Shown here: in pieces, positions 7,563-17,497 of the stretch
Position numbering within the stretch: position 1 is the first letter of the stretch
Layout: every line of letters begins with the position of its first letter
Assembly (NCBI RefSeq): GCF_004023665.1
Contig: NZ_SAUF01000002.1
Location: 372,001-436,000, forward strand
From: Afifella aestuarii
GTDB lineage: Bacteria; Pseudomonadota; Alphaproteobacteria; Rhizobiales; Afifellaceae
Reading direction: 5' to 3'
Length of the DNA stretch: 64,000 bases
Translations under genes and position numbers: made by a program
The notes under the pieces: model-generated
Told to the model about the DNA's origin: nothing
The model's input: only the letters and a program-made list of their open reading frames with translations
Database searches by the model: none

Positions 7563-7913
7563 ATGAGCCAAGGCCGTTTGACCACGCATGTCCTGGATAC
7601 GGCCGCGGGCCGTCCCGCATCGGGCCTCAGGATCGAGCTGTTCGATGCGGCGGGCGAAAAGCTTCGCGAGGTTTCCACGAACGCCGACGGGCGCTGCGAC
7701 GCCCCGCTTCTCGAAGGCTCCGATTTCAAGGCGGGGCGCTACGAGCTTCTTTTCCATGTGGGCGATTATTTTCGCGGGAGCGGCGTGGATCTGCCAGGTC
7801 CCGCCTTTCTCGACGTGGTGCCCGTGCGCTTCGGCATCGCCGATCCCGGCGCGCATTACCATGTGCCGCTTCTCGTCTCGCCCTACGGCTATTCCACCTA
7901 TCGGGGGAGCTGA
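7563..7913 (+). CDS. uraH: 5-hydroxyisourate hydrolase
   Basis: Transthyretin-like enzyme that hydrolyses 5-hydroxyisourate to OHCU in the urate pathway. The 116-residue protein starts [19 protein letters not shown] (catalytic His of the LTTHVLD block), has an Arg in the strand [12 protein letters not shown], and ends with the diagnostic YSTYRGS. Several in-frame start codons lie far upstream but only this ATG gives the family's N-terminus. The stop TGA overlaps the ATG of xdhA (A of TGA is A of ATG), so the two are translationally coupled. Confidence 0.95.
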   Translation: MSQGRLTTHVLDTAAGRPASGLRIELFDAAGEKLREVSTNADGRCDAPLLEGSDFKAGRYELLFHVGDYFRGSGVDLPGPAFLDVVPVRFGIADPGAHYHVPLLVSPYGYSTYRGS

Positions 7914-9391
7914 TGGGCAAGGCGATCTGCTTTCTTCTCGGCGACGAGCCGCGCCGTGTCACGGATCGTCCGCCCACGGAAACGATCCTCGAATATTTGC
8001 GCCGGGAGGAACGTCTGCCGGGCACCAAGGAAGGCTGCGCGGAGGGTGATTGCGGCGCCTGCACCGTGGTTCTGGGCGAGCCGGACGAGACAGGCGGCAT
8101 CACCTATCGCAGCGTCAATTCCTGCATCCAGTTTCTGCCCTCGCTGCATGGGCGCCAGCTTCTCACCGTGGAACATCTGAAACGTGACGATGGCAGCCTC
8201 CATCCGGTGCAGCAGGCGATGGTCGAGCATCACGGCTCGCAATGCGGCTTCTGCACGCCGGGCTTCGTGATGCAGCTCTATGCTGGCTTTCTGACCGGTG
8301 AGGCGACGAGCCGGCAGGAGGTGAAAGACTGGATTGCCGGCAATCTCTGCCGCTGCACCGGTTATGGGCCGATCATCGAGGCCGGCGTCGCCGCGCTGAA
8401 GGATGGCGGGCATGGCCGCGGCGCGGAACGGCCCGAGGCGGCGGAGACGGCCGCAAAGCTCCGCGCGCTCGACAACGGCGCCATGCTGCGCATTTCGTAT
8501 CGCGACGAGACGGGCCGCGAGCAGCGCTGGTTCACGCCGCGCTCCATCGAGGAACTTGCCGTCACCTATTCCGGCTATCCCGACGCAGTGCTGGTTGCCG
8601 GCGCCACCGATGTCGGGCTCTGGGTGACGAAGAAAAGGCGGTTTCTGCAGACGGTGATCGACGTCACCCGGGTCGAAGAGCTCCAGGAGATCGCCGAGAC
8701 CGAGGAGACGCTGTCGTTCGGCGCGGCCGTGTCGCATCGCCGGGCGGCGGAGCGGCTCGGAGTGCTCCACGCGGATCTCGGCGAGCTGATGCGCCGCTTC
8801 GCTTCCGTGCAGATCCGCAATACCGGCACGGTCGGCGGCAACATCGCCAACGGCTCGCCGATCGGCGATCTGCCGCCCGCGTTGATGGCGCTTGGGAGCC
8901 GTCTTTATCTGCGCCGGCGCGACGAAGAGCGGAACGTGCCGCTTGAAGATTTCTTTCTTGCCTATGGCCGCCAGGACCGCTGGCGCGGCGAATTCGTGGA
9001 AAAGGTGGTGATCGACAAGCTGCCGAAGAATGCACGCTTCGGCTGCTACAAGATCTCCAAAAGCTTCGACCAGGATATTTCCGCCGTGATGGGCGCCTTC
9101 CGCGTCGACCTCGACGGCGAGAAGATCGTCGCGGCAAGGCTCGCCTTCGGTGGCATGGCGGCGACACCGAAGCGGGCGGCGAAGGCCGAGTCGGCCCTCA
9201 TCGGCGAAAATTTCGGCGAGGCCGCGTTTCGGAAGGCCGCGGCGGCGCTTGCTGAGGATTTCACCCCGCTCGACGATATGCGCGCCTCCGCCGCCTATCG
9301 GTTGAAAGTGGCGCAGAATTTGCTCGTTCGGTTTTCCATGGATCGAACCGATGACGGAGAGCGCGTGCCCAGCGTCCTGGAGCTTGCCTGA
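7913..9391 (+). CDS. xdhA: Xanthine dehydrogenase small subunit (2Fe-2S and FAD)
   Basis: Electron-transfer subunit of xanthine dehydrogenase, which oxidises hypoxanthine and xanthine to urate. The 492-residue protein has two 2Fe-2S clusters: Cys42, 47, 50 in KEGCAEGDCGACTVVL with Cys71, and Cys111, 114, 146, 148 in QCGFCTPGF and NLCRCTGYG. The FAD domain follows, with VLVAGATDVGLWVTK and VQIRNTGTVGGNIANGSPIGD. The start overlaps the uraH stop and its own stop overlaps the xdhB ATG. Upstream in-frame starts would run through uraH in another frame and are rejected. Confidence 0.96.
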   Translation: MGKAICFLLGDEPRRVTDRPPTETILEYLRREERLPGTKEGCAEGDCGACTVVLGEPDETGGITYRSVNSCIQFLPSLHGRQLLTVEHLKRDDGSLHPVQQAMVEHHGSQCGFCTPGFVMQLYAGFLTGEATSRQEVKDWIAGNLCRCTGYGPIIEAGVAALKDGGHGRGAERPEAAETAAKLRALDNGAMLRISYRDETGREQRWFTPRSIEELAVTYSGYPDAVLVAGATDVGLWVTKKRRFLQTVIDVTRVEELQEIAETEETLSFGAAVSHRRAAERLGVLHADLGELMRRFASVQIRNTGTVGGNIANGSPIGDLPPALMALGSRLYLRRRDEERNVPLEDFFLAYGRQDRWRGEFVEKVVIDKLPKNARFGCYKISKSFDQDISAVMGAFRVDLDGEKIVAARLAFGGMAATPKRAAKAESALIGENFGEAAFRKAAAALAEDFTPLDDMRASAAYRLKVAQNLLVRFSMDRTDDGERVPSVLELA

Positions 9392-11796
9392 TGGATGAAA
9401 ACCTCATCCAGGACCGCGGTGTCGCCGGCACCGCGCGGCAGGAAAGGCCGCATGCGGCGGCGCGGCACGAGAGCCGGGAGAGGATCGCGGGCGGCGTCGC
9501 CCGGCCCGAGCCGCATGACAGCGGCGCAAGGCATGTCTCGGGCGAGGCCCGCTACATCGACGACATGGCCGAATTGCCGGGCACGTTGCACATCTATGTG
9601 GCGATGAGCGACCGCGCCCATGCCGAGATCAAAAAGCTGGATCTTGAAAAAGTGCGCGCCGCCCATGGCGTCGCCTGCGTGCTGACGGCCGCCGACATTC
9701 CGGGTGAAAACGATGCAAGCCCGGTCTTCGGCGATGATCCGGTGTTTGCCGACAAGATCGTGGAATATCACGGCCAGTCGATTTTTGCGGTGGCGGCCGA
9801 GACGCTGGCGCTGGCGCGCGCGGCGGCCGACAGCGCGGAGATCGTCTACGCGGACCGAGATGCGGTGATCACGCTGGACGAGGCGCTCGAAGCCGGTGCG
9901 GATCTTCTGCCGCCGCACGAAATGCGGCTCGGCGATTGCGATGGGGTGCTCGCACAAGCGCCGCACAGAGTTTCAGGCCGCGTGCGCATCGGCGGCCAGG
10001 ATCATTTCTATCTTGAAGGCCAGATCGCCTATGCGCTGCCGGGCGAGGATGGCGACATCGTTGTGCATTCCTCCACCCAGCATCCGAGCGAGGTGCAGCA
10101 CAACGTGGCGAAGGTGCTGGATCTGCCCGATCATGCCGTGACGATCGAGGTGCGGCGCATGGGCGGCGGCTTTGGCGGCAAGGAAAGCCAGCCCGCACTC
10201 TTTGCCGCGATCGCAGCACTCGTCGCGGCGAAGACGGGAAGGCCCGCCAAACTCCGCCTCGACCGCGACGACGACATGGTGATGACCGGCAAAAGGCACG
10301 ATTTTCTCATCGATTACGAGGCGGGGTTCGACGGTGAGGGGCGCATTGCCGGCGCGGCCTTCGACCAGGTGATGCGTTGCGGCTATTCCGCGGATCTTTC
10401 AGGCGCGATTGCCGATCGGGCGATGTTTCATGCCGACAATGCCTATGCCTTGAACGCGGCGCGCATCCGCTCGCGGCGCATGAAGACGCATACGGTGTCG
10501 AACACCGCCTTTCGCGGCTTCGGCGGGCCGCAGGGCATGGTGGCGACGGAGCGCATGATCGAGAAGATCGCCTTCGCGCTCGGCAAGGACCCGCTCGATA
10601 TCCGCAAGGCGAATTTCTATCCGGCGGCGGGTGGTGCGCTCACGCCCTATCATATGGAGGTGACGGACAGCGTCATCGCCGAGATGGTGGAGGAGCTGGA
10701 AAAGAGCTCCAACTACCGCGCGCGGCGGAAGGCGGTCCGCGCCTTCAACGCCACGAGCCCGGTGGTGAAGAAGGGGCTCGCTCTGACGCCGGTGAAATTC
10801 GGCATTTCCTTCACGACCCGGCATCTCAATCAGGCCGGCGCCCTCGTCCATGTCTACAAGGACGGCTCCGTCATGCTCAATCACGGCGGCACGGAGATGG
10901 GGCAGGGGCTCTTCGTCAAGGTCGCGCAGGTGGTGGCGGAGGAGTTCCAGATCGATCTCGCCAGGGTGAAGATCACTTCAACGCGCACCGACAAGGTGCC
11001 GAACACCTCGGCGACGGCGGCCTCCTCCGGCTCCGACATCAACGGCATGGCGGCGCAGGCGGCGGCGCGCACCATCAAGGAGCGGCTCATTGCCTTTGCG
11101 GCCGAAGCGTACGGGGTGTCGCGCGAAAAAATCGTCTTTCGGCCGAACCGGGTTGAGATCGGCGACGAGGAGATGAGCTTCGCCGAACTCGTGGAGGAGG
11201 CCTATCTCGCCCGCATCTCGCTTTCGGCGACGGGCTTCTATGCGACGCCCGGCATCACCTATGACCGCGAGACGGCGACGGGCCATCCCTTCTTCTATTT
11301 CGCCTATGGCGCCGCCTGTTCGGAGGTCGCGATCGACACGCTGACCGGCGAGAACAAGGTCTTGCGCGTCGATATCCTTCATGAGGTCGGCCGCTCGCTC
11401 AATCCGGCCGTCGATATGGGCCAGATCGAGGGGGGCTTCATTCAAGGCATGGGCTGGCTGACGACGGAAGAGCTCTGCTGGAACGGCAAAGGCGAGCTCA
11501 CCACGCATGCCCCCTCGACCTACAAGATCCCGACGGCGAACGATCGCCCGGACGATATGCGCATCAAGATCTGGGAGAAGGGCGAGAGCCAGGCGGAGAC
11601 GATCTATCGCTCCAAGGCCGTCGGCGAGCCGCCCTTGATGCTGGCGATTTCCGTTTTCTCCGCCCTCGCGGACGCGGTTTCGGCGGCCTCCGATTACAAG
11701 GTCTTCCCCGATCTCGACGCGCCGGCAACGCCCGAACGCATTCTCTTTGCCGTGGAAGACGTGCGCCGGCAGGCGGCGGAAGCGACGGCCGCATGA
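9391..11796 (+). CDS. xdhB: Xanthine dehydrogenase molybdopterin-binding subunit
   Basis: Large catalytic subunit (801 residues) carrying the molybdenum cofactor. Visible family blocks are SGEARYIDDM near the start, RIGGQDHFYLEGQ, RRMGGGFGGKESQ, NTAFRGFGGPQGM with the substrate-site Arg, GGTEMGQGLFVKVAQV, and the C-terminal KAVGEPPLML with the catalytic Glu. Length and order match bacterial XdhB. It is tightly coupled to xdhA in front and xdhC behind (4-base overlaps). The product of the reaction, urate, is the substrate of PuuD encoded 6 kb downstream. Confidence 0.97.
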   Translation: MDENLIQDRGVAGTARQERPHAAARHESRERIAGGVARPEPHDSGARHVSGEARYIDDMAELPGTLHIYVAMSDRAHAEIKKLDLEKVRAAHGVACVLTAADIPGENDASPVFGDDPVFADKIVEYHGQSIFAVAAETLALARAAADSAEIVYADRDAVITLDEALEAGADLLPPHEMRLGDCDGVLAQAPHRVSGRVRIGGQDHFYLEGQIAYALPGEDGDIVVHSSTQHPSEVQHNVAKVLDLPDHAVTIEVRRMGGGFGGKESQPALFAAIAALVAAKTGRPAKLRLDRDDDMVMTGKRHDFLIDYEAGFDGEGRIAGAAFDQVMRCGYSADLSGAIADRAMFHADNAYALNAARIRSRRMKTHTVSNTAFRGFGGPQGMVATERMIEKIAFALGKDPLDIRKANFYPAAGGALTPYHMEVTDSVIAEMVEELEKSSNYRARRKAVRAFNATSPVVKKGLALTPVKFGISFTTRHLNQAGALVHVYKDGSVMLNHGGTEMGQGLFVKVAQVVAEEFQIDLARVKITSTRTDKVPNTSATAASSGSDINGMAAQAAARTIKERLIAFAAEAYGVSREKIVFRPNRVEIGDEEMSFAELVEEAYLARISLSATGFYATPGITYDRETATGHPFFYFAYGAACSEVAIDTLTGENKVLRVDILHEVGRSLNPAVDMGQIEGGFIQGMGWLTTEELCWNGKGELTTHAPSTYKIPTANDRPDDMRIKIWEKGESQAETIYRSKAVGEPPLMLAISVFSALADAVSAASDYKVFPDLDAPATPERILFAVEDVRRQAAEATAA

Positions 11797-12686
11797 GCGG
11801 GCTCTGCCAGAAGATGCGCGCCGCGCTCGACGAAGGCCGGAAGGCGATCCTCATCGAAGTCGACGAGGCGAAAGGCTCCACGCCGCGCGAGGCGGGGGCG
11901 GCGATGCTGGTGACGGAGACGGACTTCGCCGGCACGATCGGCGGTGGCATGCTCGAATATGAGGCGCTGGCCGAGGCCCGCCGGATGCTGGCGGGTGAGC
12001 GAGGCTCGGACGCGCGCGAGGTTCCGCTCGGCCCCGATCTCGGTCAGTGCTGCGGCGGCCGTGTCGGCCTCTCCTTCCGGCGCGTCGATCGGGCGCTGGC
12101 GGCGGAGATGGAGGCCCGTGAGATGGCCGAGCGCGAGATCTCTCCGAGCGTCGTCGTCTTCGGGGCGGGCCATGTCGGCCGGGCGCTCGCCATGGCTCTG
12201 GCTCCACTCCCCTTCCGCACGACCATCGTCGATCCACGCGAAGAAATGCTCAGCGACTTGCCGGAGGGCGTGGCGACGGTCTGGACGGCGCTGCCGGAGG
12301 CTGTCATCGCCGAGGCGGCGCCGGGTTCGGCCGCGATCATCGCCACGCACAGCCATGCGCTCGACTTCGCCGTCGCCTATGCCGCACTGAAACGCGGTGA
12401 TTTTGCCTATACCGGGATGATCGGATCGAAAACGAAACGGGCACAGTTCGAGCGCTGGGCTTGCGGGGAAGGGCTCGCGCGCGCCAATGTGGACCGGCTG
12501 ATCCTGCCGATCGGAAGCAGAACCTTGAAGGACAAGAGGCCGCCTGTGATTGCCGCGCTCGTCGCGGCGGAGGTGGCGGTCTGCTTGTTGGAAAAACGGC
12601 CATCCGTGCAGGCGGATGCGATAGCCACACGGACATGCAGGGAAAGACATGGCGACGGAAGGCAAACCGCCACGGCTCGCGCTTGA
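11793..12686 (+). CDS. xdhC: Xanthine dehydrogenase accessory protein XdhC
   Basis: Chaperone that binds the molybdenum cofactor, promotes its sulfuration and delivers it to XdhB. The 297-residue protein has the N-terminal XdhC/CoxI domain (VDEAKGSTPREAGAAMLV with GTIGGGMLEYEAL, and LGQCCGGRV holding the conserved Cys pair) and the C-terminal Rossmann domain (VVVFGAGHVGRALA). The last ~35 residues (after VIAALVAAEVAVCLLEK) are unconserved and overlap the start of the next gene by 38 bases. The ATG overlaps the xdhB stop. Confidence 0.93.
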   Translation: MSGLCQKMRAALDEGRKAILIEVDEAKGSTPREAGAAMLVTETDFAGTIGGGMLEYEALAEARRMLAGERGSDAREVPLGPDLGQCCGGRVGLSFRRVDRALAAEMEAREMAEREISPSVVVFGAGHVGRALAMALAPLPFRTTIVDPREEMLSDLPEGVATVWTALPEAVIAEAAPGSAAIIATHSHALDFAVAYAALKRGDFAYTGMIGSKTKRAQFERWACGEGLARANVDRLILPIGSRTLKDKRPPVIAALVAAEVAVCLLEKRPSVQADAIATRTCRERHGDGRQTATARA

Positions 12687-14241
12687 AGGTATTACCAAGC
12701 GTTTTCCGGGCGTTCTCGCCAATGATGATGTGAGCTTCTCCGTCGCGCCGGGCGAGATCCACGCGCTTCTCGGCGAGAACGGGGCGGGCAAATCGACGCT
12801 CGTCAAGATCATCTACGGCGTCCTGCAGGCCGACGAAGGCCGGGTGCTGTGGGACGGCGAGCCGGTTTCGATCGCCAATCCTAAGGCCGCGCGGCGCCTC
12901 GGCATCGGCATGGTCTTTCAGCATTTCTCGCTGTTTGAGGCGATGACGGTTCTGGAAAACATCGCCCTCGGCCTCGACCATTCCTTCAGCTGGCGCGAGT
13001 TGCAGCAGCGCGTCGGCGACATCCTCAAGACCTACGATCTGCCGCTCGATCCGAACCGCGAGGTGCACACTCTGTCGGTGGGCGAGCGCCAGCGCATCGA
13101 GATCGTGCGCTCGCTCCTGCAATCGCCGAAACTTCTGATCATGGACGAGCCGACCTCCGTGTTGACGCCGCAGGAGGTGGAACGGCTTTTCGAGACCTTG
13201 CGCCGGCTGGCCGCGGAAGGCTGCTCGATCCTTTATATCTCCCACAAGCTCAACGAGATTCAGGCGCTCTGCGACACCGCCACGATCCTGCGCGGCGGGC
13301 AGGTCGTCGCCACCTGCGACCCGCGCGAGGAATCGGCGAGATCGATGGCCGAGATGATGATCGGCGCCTCCTTGCGCGACGTGAGCCGCAAGCCCGGCAC
13401 CGACTTCGGCCCGGAACGGCTGCGCGTCACGCATCTTTCTGCGCCGGGCGAGGGGCCGTTCGGCGTTCCCCTCAAAGACATCAATCTCTCGGTGCGCGCC
13501 GGCGAGGTCGTGGGGATCGCGGGCGTTGCCGGTAACGGCCAGAACGAATTGCTGGCGGCTCTCGTCGGCGAGATCGAGGGCGCGGAAAGCGGCAACATCT
13601 TTCTCGACGGGGTGCCCTCCATCGCCGCACATGTTGGCGACAGGCGGCGCGACGGCATGTGCTCCGTGCCGGAAGAGCGCAACGGCCACGGCGCCGTTCC
13701 GGCCTGCTCACTCACCGACAATGCCGTCTTGACCGCGCGCCATCGCATGGAACTGGCGAGCCACGGCTTCATCCGCTATGGGGCGGCGGAGAAATATGCC
13801 GAACAGGTGATTGCGGCCTTCGACGTGAAGGCGACGGGGCCGCGCGCACCGGCGGCGAGCCTGTCCGGCGGCAATCTGCAGAAATTCATCATGGGCCGCG
13901 AGATCCTGCAAAAGCCGGACGTCCTCATCGTCTCGCAGCCGACCTGGGGCGTCGATGCGGGCGCGGCGGCTGCCATCCACCAGGCGCTCGTCGACCTTGC
14001 CGCCGCCGGTTCGGCGATCCTCCTGATCAGCCAGGATCTCGACGAGCTTCTGGCGTTGTGCGATCGCATCGCCGTCATCAATGGCGGCGTCTTGTCGGAG
14101 ATGCTCGACGTGGAGGGGATCTCGATCGAAAGAGTGGGCCTGTTGATGGGCGGCATGCATGGCGAGGATGCCGCCGGGAGTGGCGGCGACGGCGGCGGGC
14201 CGCGCCAGGGGCCCCGCGAGGAGCAAGTTCATGCGGCTTAG
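12649..14241 (+). CDS. ABC transporter ATPase for purines/nucleosides (two nucleotide-binding domains)
   Basis: A 530-residue double ATPase of the sugar/nucleoside type (YufO/NupO-like) that powers the BMP-type importer encoded by the next three genes. The first domain has Walker A GENGAGKST, signature LSVGERQRIEIVRSL and Walker B LLIMDEPTSVLTPQE. The second has a degenerate P-loop GVAGNGQNELLAAL, signature LSGGNLQKFIMGREI and QPTWGVDAGAA. An asymmetry between the two ATP sites is usual in this family. The ATG follows AGGGAAAG and lies inside the xdhC end. Its place between xdhC and puuD points to xanthine, urate or purine nucleosides as cargo, an inference from context. Confidence 0.93.
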   Translation: MATEGKPPRLALEGITKRFPGVLANDDVSFSVAPGEIHALLGENGAGKSTLVKIIYGVLQADEGRVLWDGEPVSIANPKAARRLGIGMVFQHFSLFEAMTVLENIALGLDHSFSWRELQQRVGDILKTYDLPLDPNREVHTLSVGERQRIEIVRSLLQSPKLLIMDEPTSVLTPQEVERLFETLRRLAAEGCSILYISHKLNEIQALCDTATILRGGQVVATCDPREESARSMAEMMIGASLRDVSRKPGTDFGPERLRVTHLSAPGEGPFGVPLKDINLSVRAGEVVGIAGVAGNGQNELLAALVGEIEGAESGNIFLDGVPSIAAHVGDRRRDGMCSVPEERNGHGAVPACSLTDNAVLTARHRMELASHGFIRYGAAEKYAEQVIAAFDVKATGPRAPAASLSGGNLQKFIMGREILQKPDVLIVSQPTWGVDAGAAAAIHQALVDLAAAGSAILLISQDLDELLALCDRIAVINGGVLSEMLDVEGISIERVGLLMGGMHGEDAAGSGGDGGGPRQGPREEQVHAA

Positions 14242-15403
14242 GCTGGAGCCGCGCCGCGAGGCGAGCCGGGCGATGCTCTACGGGACGCCGGTTCTCGCTG
14301 TCGCGCTCACCGTCCTTGCGGGTATCCTGATCTTTTCGCTCATGGGCTATGACGGGCTGGCGGCGATCTATCAGATCTTCGTCGCGCCGATCGCCGATCC
14401 CTATCGCTGGCAGGACCTCTTCGTGAAGGCCGCGCCGCTCATCACCATCGCGCTCGGGCTGGCCATCGGCTTTCGCGCCAATGTCTGGAACATCGGCGCG
14501 GAGGGCCAGTATATCGTCGGCGCACTCGCCGGCACGGGGGTGGCGCTCGCCACCTGGGACATGGAAGGCTACTGGATCCTGCCGGCGATGGTCGCGGCGG
14601 GCATTCTCGGCGGTCTCCTCTGGGCCGCGATCCCGGCGTTTCTGAAGACGCGCTTCAACGTCAACGAGATCCTGACCAGCCTGATGCTGACCTATGTGGC
14701 GGTGCAGCTTCTCTATTATCTGATGCGCGGACCCTGGCGCGATCCGGAAGGCTACGGCTTCCCGCAGACGCGCCTGTTCTCCGAATGGCAGACGCTGCCG
14801 ACCGTCGTGCAGGGCACGCTCGTGCATCTGGGTGTCCCCGTCGCCTTCTTTCTGGCAATCGCCGTCTGGATCGTCCTGTCGCGCACGGTGACGGGCTTTC
14901 AGGTGCGGATCGTCGGCCTCGCCCCGCAGGCGGCGCGTTATGGCGGCTTTTCCGCCCGCGGCACGGTCTGGCTGACGCTTCTCACCTCCGGCGCCTTTGC
15001 CGGGCTCGCCGGCATTTTCGAAGCGGCCGGTCCGTTTCAGCAGATGACGCCGCAGTTTTCCGTCAATTACGGCTTCACGGCGATCATCGTCGCCTTTCTC
15101 GGGCGCCTGCATCCGCTCGGCATCGTGCTTGCGGGCATGGTCCTGGCCGTGTCCTATGTGGGCGGCGAGAACGCTCAGACGGCGCTCGGCCTTCCCTATG
15201 CGGCGACCGGCATGTTTCAGGCGATGATGCTGTTCTTCCTGCTCGCGGTCGACATTCTCGTGCGCTACCGCCTGCGGGTGGTGGTACCGGCCGATCTCAG
15301 CCGGCCGGCGGAGGCGCGCCATCCGCACATAAGGCAGGCCGACGAAGGCTCCCGGACGTCATCCACTCCCCTCGACAAGCAAAGAGAAAGTCTCAGCGCG
15401 TGA
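14231..15403 (+). CDS. ABC transporter permease 1, BMP-type purine/nucleoside importer
   Basis: Inner-membrane permease of about 390 residues in the branched-chain amino acid/ribose-like family (YufP/NupP-like). Several hydrophobic segments are clear, from VLAVALTVLAGILIFSLMGY onward. Family blocks are ITIALGLAIGFRANVWNIGAEGQ, FNVNEILTSLMLTYVAVQLLY and the late GFTAIIVAFLGRLHPLGIV. The ATG at 14231 starts MRLRLEPRREASRAML; an in-frame ATG at 14159 would add a Gly/Ala-rich stretch overlapping the ATPase and is less likely. The coding ends overlap the ATPase by 11 bases and permease 2 by 4 bases. Confidence 0.92.
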   Translation: MRLRLEPRREASRAMLYGTPVLAVALTVLAGILIFSLMGYDGLAAIYQIFVAPIADPYRWQDLFVKAAPLITIALGLAIGFRANVWNIGAEGQYIVGALAGTGVALATWDMEGYWILPAMVAAGILGGLLWAAIPAFLKTRFNVNEILTSLMLTYVAVQLLYYLMRGPWRDPEGYGFPQTRLFSEWQTLPTVVQGTLVHLGVPVAFFLAIAVWIVLSRTVTGFQVRIVGLAPQAARYGGFSARGTVWLTLLTSGAFAGLAGIFEAAGPFQQMTPQFSVNYGFTAIIVAFLGRLHPLGIVLAGMVLAVSYVGGENAQTALGLPYAATGMFQAMMLFFLLAVDILVRYRLRVVVPADLSRPAEARHPHIRQADEGSRTSSTPLDKQRESLSA

Positions 15404-16326
15404 CGACGGCGATCTTCATTTCGATCATCATGACGCTTGTCGGCGCGGCGACGCCGATCCTTCTGGCGGCGCTCGGCGAGCTCGTCGTGGAAAAGAGCGG
15501 CGTGCTCAATCTCGGCCTCGAAGGCATGATGCTGATCGGCGCCGTCACCGCCTTCGGCGTGACCTTTACGACCGGCAGCGCCTCGCTCGGTCTCGTCGCC
15601 GCGATGGCGGCGGGGGCCGCCGCCTCGATGATTTTTGCGTTCCTGACGCTGACCCTGACCGCCAATCAGGTGGCGACCGGGCTCGCGCTGACGATCTTCG
15701 GCATCGGCCTTTCCTCCCTCATCGGGCAGAATTTCGTCGGCCGCACGGTGAGCGGGCTCGAGCATATCTTCCCCGCCGCGCTCGCCGACGATCCGATCGG
15801 GCGCGTCGTCTTCGGCTATTCGCCGCTCGTCTATCTTTCGCTCGTCATGACGGCGTTCGTTGCCTGGTTCCTCACGCGCTCGCGCGCCGGCCTCATCCTG
15901 CGGGCGATCGGGGAAAGCGACGAGGCGGCGCATTCGATCGGCTATTCGGTCATCCGCGTGCGCTATCTCGCGGTCGCCTTCGGCGGGGCGATGGCCGGGC
16001 TTGGCGGCGCCTATTACTCGCTGGTGATGACGCCGATGTGGGCCGACCGGCTGACGGCGGGGCGCGGATGGATCGCGCTGGCGCTCGTCGTCTTCGCCTC
16101 CTGGCGGCCGCTCCGGCTTTTGGGCGGCGCCTATCTCTTCGGCGCGGTGATGACGCTCGAACTTCACGCCAAGGCCGCCGGCATCAATATCGTGCCGCCG
16201 GAATTTCTGGCGATGCTGCCCTATCTTGCGACCATCGTGGTCCTGACCTTGATTTCGATCGCGCCGTCCGGCCGCCGCAACGCGGCCCCGGCCTGTCTCG
16301 GCAAACCCTTCCGCGCCACCGGTTGA
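15400..16326 (+). CDS. ABC transporter permease 2, BMP-type purine/nucleoside importer
   Basis: Second permease (308 residues; YufQ/NupQ-like) that pairs with the preceding one. It has the family block LVVEKSGVLNLGLEGMML, LTANQVATGLALTIFGIGLS, and RVRYLAVAFGGAMAGLGGAY, with about eight to ten hydrophobic segments. The chosen start is a GTG (VTTAIFISIIMTLVG) whose bases overlap the TGA of permease 1, a typical coupled arrangement. A basic, Pro-rich tail follows the last helix. Fifty bases separate it from the binding-protein gene. Confidence 0.91.
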   Translation: MTTAIFISIIMTLVGAATPILLAALGELVVEKSGVLNLGLEGMMLIGAVTAFGVTFTTGSASLGLVAAMAAGAAASMIFAFLTLTLTANQVATGLALTIFGIGLSSLIGQNFVGRTVSGLEHIFPAALADDPIGRVVFGYSPLVYLSLVMTAFVAWFLTRSRAGLILRAIGESDEAAHSIGYSVIRVRYLAVAFGGAMAGLGGAYYSLVMTPMWADRLTAGRGWIALALVVFASWRPLRLLGGAYLFGAVMTLELHAKAAGINIVPPEFLAMLPYLATIVVLTLISIAPSGRRNAAPACLGKPFRATG

Positions 16327-16376
16327 GAGCGCGCGTTTTTGATCCCGCACCTCGTGAACACCAGGGAGTTTTGTCA

Positions 16377-17456
16377 ATGAGTAGAATGAACAGGCGCCAG
16401 ATCTTGGTCGGCAGCGCCGCGACCCTTGCTCTTCCCGCTCTGATCGGCCGGGCCGCCGCCCAGGACGGGCCGCTCAATGTCGGCTTCGTCTATGTCGGGC
16501 CGATCGGCGATTACGGCTGGAGCCACGCCCATGACGAGGCGCGCAAGAAAGCGCAGGAGCATTTCGGCGACAAGATCAAGACGAACTACGTCGAGAACGT
16601 CGCCGAGGGCCCGGATGCGGAACGCGTCATCCGCCAGCTCGCGCAGCAGGGTAACAAGCTCATCTTCACGACGTCGTTCGGCTTCATGAATTCGACGATC
16701 AAGGTCGCGAAGCAGTTTCCGGACGTGCATTTCGAGCATGCCACCGGCTACAAGACGGCCGACAATGTCGGCATCTACAATGCCCGCTTCTATGAAGGCC
16801 GCGCCGTCATCGGCACGATCGCCGGCATGATGTCGAAATCCGGCAAGGCGGGCTATGTCGGCTCCGTGCCGATCCCGGAAGTGGTGCGCGGCATCAACGC
16901 CTTCACGCTCGCCGCGCAGAAGGTCAATCCGGACTTCACCACGCAGGTCGTGTGGGTGAACTCCTGGTACGATCCGGCCAAGGAAGCCGACGCCGCCAAG
17001 GCGCTGATCGACCAGGGCTGCGATATCATTTCCCAGCACACCGATTCCCCGGCGCCGCTGCAGGCCGCCGAGCAGCGCGGCGTTTATGCCTTCGGCCAGG
17101 CCTCCAACATGATCGACTTCGCGCCGAAGGCGCATCTGACGGCGATCACCGACAATTGGGGCCCCTATTACATCGACCAGATCCAGAAACAGCTCGACGG
17201 CGAATGGGAGCCGGGCAACATCTGGTGGGGCATCGAGAAGGGTCTCGTCGGCATCGCGCCCTACAACGACATCATGCCGGCCGATGTGAAGGAAGCCGCC
17301 GACAAGGTGAAGAACGGCATCGCCTCGGGCGAGATCCATCCCTTCTCCGGCCCGATCACCGACCAGTCCGGCGAAGTGAAGGTGCCGGAAGGCGACACGA
17401 TCCCGGACGAGCAGCTCCTGGGGCTCGACTGGTACGTGAAGGGCGTTCAGAGCTAA
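16377..17456 (+). CDS. BMP family substrate-binding protein of the purine/nucleoside importer
   Basis: Periplasmic receptor (359 residues) of the Bmp/PnrA family, which binds purine nucleosides or related bases and passes them to the two permeases. The N-terminus MSRMNRRQILVGSAATLA carries an Arg-Arg pair and a hydrophobic stretch ending AAAQ, a Tat-like signal peptide. The mature part has LNVGFVYVGPIGDYGWSHAHDE, KLIFTTSFGFMNSTIKVAKQ and FPDVHFEHATGYK, all family blocks. It closes the importer operon and is followed by strong hairpins and a T-run. Placement with Xdh and PuuD suggests xanthine/urate or their nucleosides as ligand. Confidence 0.93.
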   Translation: MSRMNRRQILVGSAATLALPALIGRAAAQDGPLNVGFVYVGPIGDYGWSHAHDEARKKAQEHFGDKIKTNYVENVAEGPDAERVIRQLAQQGNKLIFTTSFGFMNSTIKVAKQFPDVHFEHATGYKTADNVGIYNARFYEGRAVIGTIAGMMSKSGKAGYVGSVPIPEVVRGINAFTLAAQKVNPDFTTQVVWVNSWYDPAKEADAAKALIDQGCDIISQHTDSPAPLQAAEQRGVYAFGQASNMIDFAPKAHLTAITDNWGPYYIDQIQKQLDGEWEPGNIWWGIEKGLVGIAPYNDIMPADVKEAADKVKNGIASGEIHPFSGPITDQSGEVKVPEGDTIPDEQLLGLDWYVKGVQS

Positions 17457-17497
17457 GCCATCGCCGTGGCGGAGGCGGTTTCCGGCCGCCTTCGCCA